A stretch of DNA of 11,860 bases from JAHRAH01 sp051009015 (lineage in GTDB: Bacteria; Pseudomonadota; Gammaproteobacteria; Tethybacterales; Persebacteraceae): the NCBI GenBank assembly GCA_051009015.1, contig JBPCWZ010000145.1, forward strand, positions 1 to 11,860. Reading direction: 5' to 3'. Each line of letters starts with the position of its first letter. The stretch's first letter is position 1. The notes beneath the pieces are model-generated. The model ran no database searches. It saw only the letters and a list, made by a program, of their open reading frames with translations, and was not told the DNA's origin. The position numbers were made by a program, and so were the translations under genes. Below, piece by piece: positions 6,064 through 11,860 of the stretch.

Positions 6064-7195
6064 CCGCCGCACTTGTGCTGTCCGCCGGTAGTTTGGCAAT
6101 CTCGCGGGCGTATTTGCCCGGCTCGGCGACATTTGCCATCTGATAATACCGCCGCGCCTTGCCCCAATAACCCAGCCGCGCCGCCAACTCCGCAGTCGCC
6201 GGTAGCATTTTGCCTTTTGCTTCTTTGCCTTCCGCCGCCTGAATGCGCGATTCTCCAATGCTGAAAGCCGCCTCGCACAAAGCCGAATCGCCAATGGCGG
6301 CGGCGGCATAAAACACTTCCGCCGATGCGCCCGATTGTTTGACGACTTTTGCCAATATCGTCATCGCCGTTTTGACATCGCCCAGCCGGTGCAAAGCCCG
6401 CACCCGCAAGGCAATCAGTTCGGTGTTCTTGCGCTCGCCATCGCGCAAACTCTCATCCCAAAAAGCATTGACGGCATCGGCATCGGCGCAAGCGGCAAAA
6501 TGACGGGCGATAACATCGCGCACTTCGCCGTCCAATTCCGCCGCCGGAGCAACATCGCGCAAGCGGTAAAGCGCGCCGAGCGCGCCGCCATCATCCTTTC
6601 GTTCCATGCGAATGCGGTAAAGCAGGCGCAACATTTCGGGCGGCGCGTTTTTGTCTTTTGCCAAAAGCGCAAGTGCTTCGGTCGCCTGACCCTGATGATA
6701 TGCAAGTTGCGCTTTGGCATATAACACAACGGCCGCATCTTCGCCCTCCGCCGGAGATGCGGCGGCGCGGCGCAAAAACACATCTTTGCTTTCGGCGTTG
6801 TTTTCGGCAAGCCGGGCGGCAAAGGCGGCATAAACGGCGGCGCTTTCGTTATGGTCATCGGCAAGGCGGGCGAACTTCTTTTGCGCGGCGCGTTTGTCGC
6901 CGAGTATCAGATGGCGCATTGCATCCAGATGATTCTTCACCCGCCGCTGTTCGTTTTTGCGCCGCCGCCAACCTGCGATGCGCGAAGGCAAAAACAAAAC
7001 CGCCACAACAAACCGGACAACAACCGCAAGCACCGCCAAAAAAGCCAGCGCAAAAGCCGCCACAACCGACACCGGCGGCTGCGCCTGCCATTCGCCATAG
7101 CGCACCAAAACCGGATGATGAAAATACAACTGCGCCGCCCCGACAACCGCCGCCAATGCGACAAGTGCCAGCGCAAGTTTCAGCCACCATTTCAT
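6035..7195 (-). CDS. hemY: HemY-like inner-membrane TPR protein
   Basis: A 386-residue protein of the HemY family (the proteobacterial haem-operon protein, unrelated to the protoporphyrinogen oxidase also called HemY). Two N-terminal hydrophobic segments (about 4-24 and 42-67), with HPVLVRYGEWQAQ between them, are followed by a basic stretch (RIAGWRRRKNEQRR), the HemY_N pattern. The rest is Ala-rich helical repeat typical of TPRs, with GYWGKARRYYQMA near 340-352 resembling the conserved 'GKAR' repeat. The role is accessory, probably scaffolding late protoporphyrin synthesis at the inner membrane; the biochemical function of the family is not settled. The ATG overlaps the hemX stop as ATGA, and GGGGGGA (7201-7207) lies 6 bases upstream, so translation is coupled to hemX. 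Confidence 0.82.
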   Translation of the reverse strand: MKWWLKLALALVALAAVVGAAQLYFHHPVLVRYGEWQAQPPVSVVAAFALAFLAVLAVVVRFVVAVLFLPSRIAGWRRRKNEQRRVKNHLDAMRHLILGDKRAAQKKFARLADDHNESAAVYAAFAARLAENNAESKDVFLRRAAASPAEGEDAAVVLYAKAQLAYHQGQATEALALLAKDKNAPPEMLRLLYRIRMERKDDGGALGALYRLRDVAPAAELDGEVRDVIARHFAACADADAVNAFWDESLRDGERKNTELIALRVRALHRLGDVKTAMTILAKVVKQSGASAEVFYAAAAIGDSALCEAAFSIGESRIQAAEGKEAKGKMLPATAELAARLGYWGKARRYYQMANVAEPGKYAREIAKLPADSTSAAGDNAPVAGV

Positions 7196-8211
7196 AGTTG
7201 TCCCCCCGTGCTAATTTGATATTTGGGCGCGCCCATCTCCCGCAACTTGCCAAAAAGCCGGGCGATGTCGCCGTTGTCGCTTTTGTCTTTGGCGTTTTGC
7301 CATCGGGCGGCGGCGGAGTCCAACTCGCGCAGATATTCCCCGTCCCGCCCGACAACTATCAGCCATTCCATCCGCGCCAGCGCATCGTCCAACCCTTTGG
7401 CGCGGCTTTGGGCGGTTGTTATCTTTTGCACTTTCAACAATGAGAAAACCATCGCCAAAGCGGCATTTGACGGATTGCCATCGGCGGAAATGTCGCCAAT
7501 GTCGCGCAAAAGCGCGCGCAGTTGATGAATGGCGGCGGTAATGTCTTTGCGGTCGGGGGCGTCTTTGAGCCGCCGCGCTTCGGCGAGCAGGAATGTCCGG
7601 CGCTCAATCGTCTCCGCTCTTGCGGCGAGCGATTCCAAAGCCGCCGCCGCCGCCGATGCATTACCGGTCGCTCTTAATGCGATATCGGTTAATTGGATAC
7701 TTTGGCTGTCGTCGTTATCATTTGCGGCGCGTTGTTCAAGTTGATACAGGCGGTCTTGCAACTGCCGCCGCTGCCTTGTATTATCGTCATCATTTTGCGC
7801 CATCACATCCAGCCGCCGGTTTATGGATGCCAACTGCGCGGAAATGCCAATAACATCGGCGGCATTGTCGTTATTGTCGGCATTATCATTTTGCCGCGTA
7901 TCGTTTGCCGGTTCATAAGGCGAATCATAAGGCGCATTGGGCGCATGCAAATCCGGCGGCAAAACCGCCACTTGCGGCAAAGGCGGCGCATTTGTATCTT
8001 CGTCAGGCGGCGCGGGTTGTGCTTTGGTATGGGCGGCAACCTGCCAGCCGAGTTTGCCGGCGATTTTTTGCACCATCGCGGTATTTGCCAGATACACCCC
8101 GCCGCCGCCGGCAAAGATAACAAGCAAAAGCCAAAACCATCCGCCGCCCTTCTTCGGCGGGCGGGGTTTGGGGGTTTTGTTTTCGGCGGTGTCGTTTTGT
8201 TTTGTCGCCAT
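7192..8211 (-). CDS. hemX: HemX-like membrane protein
   Basis: Probable HemX-type accessory protein of haem synthesis, 339 residues. A short Lys/Pro-rich cytoplasmic N-terminus leads into one transmembrane helix (about 24-43). Next comes a Pro/Asp/Asn-rich low-complexity linker (64-118), then a probable coiled coil (about 121-163, SAQLASINRRLDVMAQ and RQRRQLQDRLYQLEQR), then an Ala-rich helical periplasmic domain. This order matches HemX, and the following gene is hemY with a 4-base ATGA overlap, as in hem operons. Sequence identity of the C-terminal part to HemX is not obvious by eye; a mitofilin-like protein, which holds the same place in alphaproteobacteria, is the alternative. ATG at 8211 is preferred over ATG at 8220 because the upstream ATG overlaps the TATAAT box (8219-8224), and initiation 7 bases on leads directly to ATG 8211. 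hemC and hemD are not upstream: the neighbour is divergent nadA. Confidence 0.6.
   Translation of the reverse strand: MATKQNDTAENKTPKPRPPKKGGGWFWLLLVIFAGGGGVYLANTAMVQKIAGKLGWQVAAHTKAQPAPPDEDTNAPPLPQVAVLPPDLHAPNAPYDSPYEPANDTRQNDNADNNDNAADVIGISAQLASINRRLDVMAQNDDDNTRQRRQLQDRLYQLEQRAANDNDDSQSIQLTDIALRATGNASAAAAALESLAARAETIERRTFLLAEARRLKDAPDRKDITAAIHQLRALLRDIGDISADGNPSNAALAMVFSLLKVQKITTAQSRAKGLDDALARMEWLIVVGRDGEYLRELDSAAARWQNAKDKSDNGDIARLFGKLREMGAPKYQISTGGQL
7201..7207 (-). promoter_or_regulatory. G-run Shine-Dalgarno of hemY
   Basis: GGGGGGA within the last hemX codons lies 6 bases before the hemY ATG. It is the same type of G-run as at mtnP. Confidence 0.6.
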
Positions 8212-8218
8212 TATCGTC

Positions 8219-8224
8219 ATTATA
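8219..8224 (-). promoter_or_regulatory. Candidate -10 box of hemX operon, predicting a leaderless transcript
   Basis: TATAAT is followed by seven bases (GACGATA) and the ATG at 8211. A TTGACG at 8237-8242 is only 12 bases upstream, too close for a normal -35, so the -35 is unresolved. No Shine-Dalgarno is present. Confidence 0.5.
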
Positions 8225-8248
8225 CCGAATTTGCCGCGTCAATGTTTT

Positions 8249-8278
8249 TTGCCGTGTTTTTTGCCGAAAGCGTATAAT
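8249..8278 (+). promoter_or_regulatory. nadA promoter, predicting a leaderless transcript
   Basis: TTGCCG (8249-8254; 4 of 6 matches to the -35 consensus) and a perfect TATAAT (8273-8278) are 18 bases apart. Seven bases follow (TGGCGCG) before the nadA ATG at 8286, so the expected +1 coincides with the start codon. No Shine-Dalgarno is visible. Confidence 0.65.
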
Positions 8279-8285
8279 TGGCGCG

Positions 8286-9380
8286 ATGGAAACGGCGGTT
8301 GTCAACTTTTCGCAGTTTGCCGCACTCGGCGACGGCGATTGCGCGGGGCGCATCAAAGCCGCGCGCGGCAAACTCGGCGGGCGGGCGGTTTTGCTGGCGC
8401 ATCATTACCAGCGCGCCGATGTCTATTGCTATGCCGACCTGACCGGCGATTCCCTGAAACTCTCACAACTCGCCGCGCGGGCGGACGCCGAAGTGATAGT
8501 TTTTTGCGGCGTGCATTTTATGGCGGAAGTCGCCGACATTCTCACCGGCGATTCACAAGCGGTCGTCCTGCCCGACCTTGCCGCCGGTTGTTCAATGGCG
8601 GATATGGCATCGCTGGCGAAGGTAGAGCGGGCATGGCGCGAACTTGGCGAAGTATTGTCGCCGGACGAGGAGATAACGCCTGTCACTTATATCAACTCCG
8701 CCGCCGATTTGAAAGCGTTTTGCGGGCGGCACGGCGGCATTGTTTGCACTTCAAGCAATGCGGCGAAGGTATTGCAGTGGGGTTATGCCCGCCGCCCGAA
8801 GGCGTTGTTTTTTCCCGACCAGCATCTTGGCAGATGGACGGCGCGAACGATGGGAATACCGGCGGAAGAAATGGCGGTATGGGATTTTGACAAACCGCTC
8901 GGCGGCTTGACGGCGGCGGAGATTCACCGCGCGCGGATACTTTTGTGGAAGGGTTTTTGTTCGGTGCATCAGATGTTTCGCCCCGAACACATCCGCGCAT
9001 TCCGCCAAAAACAGCCGGATGGTTTTGTCATATCGCATCCCGAATGCTGCGAGGAAGTTTGCGCCTTGTCGGACGAAGTCGGGTCAACGGAATACATCAT
9101 CAAAACCATCGCCGCGGCAAAGCCAAATACCCACTGGCTTGTCGGCACGGAATTGAATTTGGTGCAGCGCATAGCGCGCGAATTTGCGGGGCAGGGCAAG
9201 GTAATAAAGTTTATGTCGCCGATGGTTTGCATGTGCAGCACGATGGCAAGAATAGACCCGCAACATTTGGCATGGTGTTTGGAATCGCTGGCGGCGGGCG
9301 ACATGGTAAATCAAATCAAAGTCCCCCCCGACGAATCCGCCGAAGCCAAAACCGCCCTGACAAGAATGCTAACTTGCTAA
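8286..9380 (+). CDS. nadA: Quinolinate synthase
   Basis: A 364-residue [4Fe-4S] enzyme that condenses iminoaspartate with dihydroxyacetone phosphate to quinolinate in de novo NAD synthesis. The three expected domain signatures are present. LLAHHYQ (36-42) and CGVHFMAEVADIL (74-86) belong to the first domain, with AGCSMADMA giving cluster ligand C102. TSSNAA (155-160), FFPDQHLG (175-182) and GFCSVHQMF give ligand C225. HPECCEEV (251-258), VGSTEYI and MSPMVCMCSTM complete the set, with C315 or C317 the third ligand. The length and the HPEC motif fit the long, Bacillus-type NadA rather than the E. coli type with its CxxCxxC ending. The start at 8286 is chosen over the in-frame ATG at 8202, which would run back across the divergent hemX promoter. 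nadB and nadC are not in the window. Confidence 0.95.
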   Translation: METAVVNFSQFAALGDGDCAGRIKAARGKLGGRAVLLAHHYQRADVYCYADLTGDSLKLSQLAARADAEVIVFCGVHFMAEVADILTGDSQAVVLPDLAAGCSMADMASLAKVERAWRELGEVLSPDEEITPVTYINSAADLKAFCGRHGGIVCTSSNAAKVLQWGYARRPKALFFPDQHLGRWTARTMGIPAEEMAVWDFDKPLGGLTAAEIHRARILLWKGFCSVHQMFRPEHIRAFRQKQPDGFVISHPECCEEVCALSDEVGSTEYIIKTIAAAKPNTHWLVGTELNLVQRIAREFAGQGKVIKFMSPMVCMCSTMARIDPQHLAWCLESLAAGDMVNQIKVPPDESAEAKTALTRMLTC

Positions 9381-9402
9381 TCCGCCGCCATTGCCGATTA
9401 GC
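9376..9402 (+). other. Stem-loop spanning the nadA stop
   Basis: GCTAATC (9376-9382) and GATTAGC (9396-9402) form a perfect 7-bp stem with a 13-base loop. No T-run follows, so it is not a standard intrinsic terminator. It could stabilise the nadA mRNA end. Confidence 0.35.
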
Positions 9403-9438
9403 GAAGGGGCGGGAGATGATGAATAGCGGCGGCGATGA

Positions 9439-9444
9439 TAAAAT
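9439..9444 (+). promoter_or_regulatory. Candidate -10 box before the nuclease leader ORF
   Basis: TAAAAT is followed by seven bases (GGCGGTA) and an ATG at 9452, the same spacing as at nadA and hemX. No clear -35 is seen. With this start the transcript would have no untranslated leader. Confidence 0.35.
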
Positions 9445-9451
9445 GGCGGTA

Positions 9452-9484
9452 ATGACCAGCCGGGCGGGAAGCAAGGGGAAATGA
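9452..9484 (+). CDS. Possible 10-codon leader peptide (MTSRAGSKGK)
   Basis: ATG 9452 opens a 10-codon reading frame whose TGA overlaps the nuclease ATG as ATGA (9481-9484). The AAGGGG inside it could act as a ribosome-binding site for the nuclease. The frame is entirely between genes and placed 7 bases after a TAAAAT box, so it may be the first translated unit of a leaderless message, coupling translation to the nuclease. No composition evidence can be drawn from 10 codons, and chance is possible. Confidence 0.3.
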   Translation: MTSRAGSKGK

Positions 9485-10008
9485 CTAAAATGACCGTCAT
9501 GACCGTCATCATTGCGGTGCTCGCATTGGCGGTGCTTATTGTCGCATTTTCGGCTTTTGCGGCGCAAAAGAAAAAAGCGCCGCAGGAGTTTCATGTCCGC
9601 AAGTTTCGCGTGCAAGACGGCGATTCGCTAATCGCACCGGGCAACAAACATATCCGCCTGTTATGCATAGACGCGCCGGAAATGGAACAGCCGCACGGCG
9701 TTGATGCGAAAAGATTTTTGGCGGAACTTGTAAAAGACGGCGGGGTTGTTTTTGGCAAAGACACCGACCAATACGGGCGCCTGCTGGCAGTTGTCGTCGT
9801 TGATGCGGGCGGCAAACAAATCATCGCAAACCACGAAATGATTAGCCATGGACACGCATGGGTATACCGCAAATTCAGCGACAGTTGCGGCTTGCCCGAA
9901 AACCGCTTATACGCAATGGAAAGAAAAGCCCGCAAGGCAAAACGCGGTTTATGGCGTTACCAAAACCCGACGCCCCCATGGAAATGGCGCTACCAAAACC
10001 GCCAATAA
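9481..10008 (+). CDS. Secreted or membrane-anchored thermonuclease (staphylococcal-nuclease fold)
   Basis: A 175-residue SNase-family nuclease that would cleave DNA and RNA in a calcium-dependent manner outside the cytoplasm. Residues 1-28 form a signal peptide or anchor: a hydrophobic run (about 7-25) ending FSAFA-AQKKK, with a plausible cleavage after Ala27 or Ala28. The OB-fold domain keeps all residues matching the S. aureus active site: D48 in QDGDSL (Asp21), R59 in HIRLLCIDAPE (Arg35), E67 (Glu43) and R100 in DQYGRLL (Arg87). An active enzyme is therefore expected. The C-terminal RKAKRGLWRY is typical of the family. Several nearby ATGs (9481, 9490, 9499) could start it; 9481 is chosen for the ATGA overlap with the leader ORF, while AAGGGG would be better spaced (11 bases) for 9490. 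The gene is convergent with the hydrolase gene. Confidence 0.88.
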   Translation: MTKMTVMTVIIAVLALAVLIVAFSAFAAQKKKAPQEFHVRKFRVQDGDSLIAPGNKHIRLLCIDAPEMEQPHGVDAKRFLAELVKDGGVVFGKDTDQYGRLLAVVVVDAGGKQIIANHEMISHGHAWVYRKFSDSCGLPENRLYAMERKARKAKRGLWRYQNPTPPWKWRYQNRQ

Positions 10009-10065
10009 CCGCATTCCCGCTCTGTTTCTCATGAAAACGGGGGCGGTATTACCGGGGGCGTTTTG

Positions 10066-11010
10066 TTATTGGGCTTTTGTTTTGTTGTAAAGGTGGGCGA
10101 AGCCGCAGGCGGTTAGGCGGGTGTCGTTGGCGTAGCGGTTTATTATGGATTCTTCCATTCCGCGCGATGTCAAAATGTCGCAAACCGCCGAGCGCAGGGC
10201 GGGTTCAAATACGGCGCGAAAGTTGTCGCCGTCTTGTGCCGCTGTCTTTTCCGCAAGTGCTTCCCATTCGTCCATTCTCTTTATTTGTTGCTCTGCCGCT
10301 TGCGGGGTGTTGTCTATCAATCCGTAATGCGTCAGGGCAAAGAATTTTGCCGGTAGCGCGCTTTGCAACTTTACCGATTCGCGCGCCGCTTGCAGGTTTA
10401 GTTGAGTCGGCGGCATTACCGGCATTACCGCGGCATCGCCGCTTGCATCATTGCCATAACAAACGCCAAAAGAATCCCCGGAGAAAACAACCCCCGCCGA
10501 TTCGTCAAAAATACTCAGATGATGCCATGCATGCCCGGGCGTATAAATAGCGCGCAAAGTCGCGCCATTCAACTTTATGCTTTCGCCATCTTGCAAAGCA
10601 TGCGTGCGGGTCTCAATAATCGGCAGCAGTTCGCCGTATTCGCGGTCGTAGAGTTCATCGCCATACAAACTCCGCACGGCGCGGGCGAGTTTCATTTGCG
10701 GGTTTGCCAGATGTTTGACGGCGGAAGGATGCGCGGCAAAAACGGCATTCGGCAAATGCCGCATCAAACTGCCCGCACAACCGCTATGATCCAAATGCGC
10801 ATGCGTTGCAATCAGCCACTTAACGGCGGCGGCGGGAATATGCAACTCGTCCAGCGCGGCAAGAATCTGCCCTTCGCCGTTTTTGCCGCCGCAATCTATC
10901 AGCGCGCAATCTTTGCCGGAATCGCCGCCGGTTATCAGATACGCACAAGTGCCGCCGGGTTTGACATGCAGCACATCTATCAGATGGATATTACCGGCGA
11001 CCGCTTTCAT
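10066..11010 (-). CDS. Metallo-beta-lactamase-fold hydrolase
   Basis: A 314-residue MBL-superfamily hydrolase, probably dizinc. The metal ligands are clear: THAHLDH (H70, H72, D74, H75), TPGHAWHH (H160), SGDSFG (D179) and ALTHYG (H228). It is glyoxalase-II-like in its N-terminal two-thirds, followed by a helical C-terminal region of about 85 residues with no recognised function. Substrate cannot be assigned; thioesters are typical for this branch. ATG at 11010 is taken rather than the TTG one codon upstream. It starts 7 bases after the acuI stop without a clear Shine-Dalgarno, suggesting reinitiation after acuI. A co-transcribed acryloyl-CoA reductase makes a CoA-thioester hydrolase thinkable, but that is only inference. 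Confidence 0.85.
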   Translation of the reverse strand: MKAVAGNIHLIDVLHVKPGGTCAYLITGGDSGKDCALIDCGGKNGEGQILAALDELHIPAAAVKWLIATHAHLDHSGCAGSLMRHLPNAVFAAHPSAVKHLANPQMKLARAVRSLYGDELYDREYGELLPIIETRTHALQDGESIKLNGATLRAIYTPGHAWHHLSIFDESAGVVFSGDSFGVCYGNDASGDAAVMPVMPPTQLNLQAARESVKLQSALPAKFFALTHYGLIDNTPQAAEQQIKRMDEWEALAEKTAAQDGDNFRAVFEPALRSAVCDILTSRGMEESIINRYANDTRLTACGFAHLYNKTKAQ

Positions 11011-11017
11011 CAATCAA

Positions 11018-11860
11018 TTAATTCGGATTAACCAAAAACCGCCCGGATACTTCGCCGTCCAATATCTTCCGCGCCGCCGCCGGAGCATCGGCAAGCGCGC
11101 ATTCATCGGCAAACACCTTTTCGTAATCATCGGCGGCAAGGGTATCGGCAAGAAGTTGCCATGCTTGCACCCGGCGGTCTTGCGGTATCATTACCGAATC
11201 CACACCGTCCAAACGAACGCCGCGCAAAATAAACGGCATTACCGTCGTCGGCAAATCAAAACCGCCCGCCAAACCGCAAGCGGCGACAACACCGCCATAA
11301 CGGGTTTCGGCAAGCATTCTCGCCAGCACTTTGCCGCCGACGGTGTCTATGCCGCCGTGCCATTTTGCCTTTTCCAGCGGGCGGCAATCGGCGCTCATTG
11401 TTTCGCGCCCGATGACATCCGCCGCGCCAAGCCCGCGCAAATAATCGGCGGCGGCGGGACGGCTGACGGCAACAACTTCATAACCAAGTTTGGCAAGCAG
11501 CATTACGGCAAAACTTCCCACGCCGCCACTCGCCCCGCTGACGACAACCGCGCCGCCATCGGGCACATAGCCGCTTTCGCGCAGGGCGATGACGCAAAGG
11601 GCGGCTGTCGCTCCGGCGGTTCCGGCGAGCATTGACATTCGGGCGGTGAGTTTGCCGGGCATTGGCACCAGATCTTTGGCGGCGGTGCGGGCGTATTGCG
11701 AAAAGCCGCCGCTGTATTGTTCGCCCATTGCCCGCCCGTGCATGATGACATTATCGCCGGGGCGGTATTGGTCGGATGCCGACTTTTCCACAACTCCGGC
11801 ATAATCCACGCCGGGGATGATGGGAAAAGCACGCAGGATTTTATTTTTGTTGCCGCAAAG
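11018..11860 (-). CDS. acuI: Acryloyl-CoA reductase / quinone oxidoreductase of YhdH-AcuI family, partial at 5' end
   Basis: Zinc-independent medium-chain dehydrogenase, most like AcuI/YhdH, which reduces acryloyl-CoA to propionyl-CoA with NADPH. This is a detoxification step met in propionate and DMSP metabolism. 280 residues are visible and the frame is open to the window edge, so about 45 N-terminal residues are missing. The visible part starts just before ILRAFPIIPGVDYAG, corresponding to the FPMIPGIDFAG motif of the family. Then come GGFSQYARTAAKDLVPMP, AGTAGATAALCV and the nucleotide-binding VVVSGASGGVGSFAVMLLAKLG, with IDTVGG, VAACGLAGGFDLPTTVMPFILRGVRLDGVDS and a C-terminal GRFLV. The long GVxLxGVDSV stretch is diagnostic for YhdH/YhfP-type proteins. 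It leads a two-gene unit with the MBL hydrolase. Confidence 0.9.
   Translation of the reverse strand, partial: LCGNKNKILRAFPIIPGVDYAGVVEKSASDQYRPGDNVIMHGRAMGEQYSGGFSQYARTAAKDLVPMPGKLTARMSMLAGTAGATAALCVIALRESGYVPDGGAVVVSGASGGVGSFAVMLLAKLGYEVVAVSRPAAADYLRGLGAADVIGRETMSADCRPLEKAKWHGGIDTVGGKVLARMLAETRYGGVVAACGLAGGFDLPTTVMPFILRGVRLDGVDSVMIPQDRRVQAWQLLADTLAADDYEKVFADECALADAPAAARKILDGEVSGRFLVNPN

Noticed and set aside
8202..8285. N-terminal extension of nadA from the ATG at 8202
   Set aside because: It would overlap the divergent hemX start and the nadA promoter; NadA homology begins after 8286.
8221..8285. NAD-responsive riboswitch before nadA
   Set aside because: The predicted transcript has no leader, and the 65-base intergenic stretch contains no structured element.
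7937..8890. Plus-strand ORF of 317 codons overlapping hemX and nadA
   Set aside because: It runs antisense to hemX, then in another frame of nadA, and has no family resemblance.
10009..10065. Bidirectional terminator between the nuclease and the hydrolase
   Set aside because: Only short GC-rich inverted pieces (such as CGGTA-T-TACCG) and T-rich downstream bases are present; no convincing stem with a T-run was found.
10410..10440. Tandem GGCATTACC copies as a regulatory repeat
   Set aside because: They lie in the hydrolase coding region and simply encode a VMPVMPP stretch.
1..11860. CRISPR array, insertion sequence or toxin-antitoxin pair
   Set aside because: No regularly spaced repeats, transposase, terminal inverted repeats or small paired genes were found.

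Overview
The window looks like a compact bacterial chromosome segment, most likely from a gammaproteobacterium or a relative. The hemX-hemY pair, the HemY layout and the general gene content point that way, but the assignment is an inference. Genes are tightly packed, base composition looks even, and no insertion sequence, prophage or CRISPR array is visible. No stretch longer than about 165 bases lacks a gene.

Layout. At 1-585 (+) lies the 3' part of dapE (lysine/peptidoglycan pathway), followed by a good intrinsic terminator. Facing it at 634-3769 (-) is a two-gene unit, nurA then herA: a predicted 5'-end-resection nuclease and its hexameric DNA-pumping ATPase. A 161-base spacer with a dRS3-like dispersed repeat and a perfect palindrome separates it from a tRNA-Thr(CGU) at 3931-4003 (-). 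Upstream on the same strand runs a probable operon, hemX - hemY - arsS-like radical SAM gene - mtnP (methylthioadenosine phosphorylase), from 8211 down to 4054, with gaps of -4, 25 and 21 bases. Divergent from hemX is nadA (8286-9380, +). It is followed by a 10-codon leader ORF overlapping a secreted staphylococcal-nuclease-like gene (9452-10008, +). At the right edge, acuI/yhdH (partial) and a metallo-beta-lactamase-fold hydrolase form a two-gene unit on the - strand.

How the genes may work together. HerA-NurA is a complete DNA-end-processing module. The radical SAM gene next to mtnP suggests that the phosphorylase disposes of 5'-deoxyadenosine, or acts on a 5'-modified adenosine made by the SAM enzyme. 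HemX and HemY are inner-membrane accessory proteins of haem synthesis.

The most notable structural theme concerns start signals. Three genes that begin transcripts (nurA, hemX, nadA), and a short leader ORF before the nuclease, have a TATAAT or TAAAAT box ending only 6-7 bases before the ATG and no Shine-Dalgarno. This predicts leaderless mRNAs. Four genes inside operons (herA, hemY, arsS-like, mtnP) instead carry clear purine-rich Shine-Dalgarno sequences.
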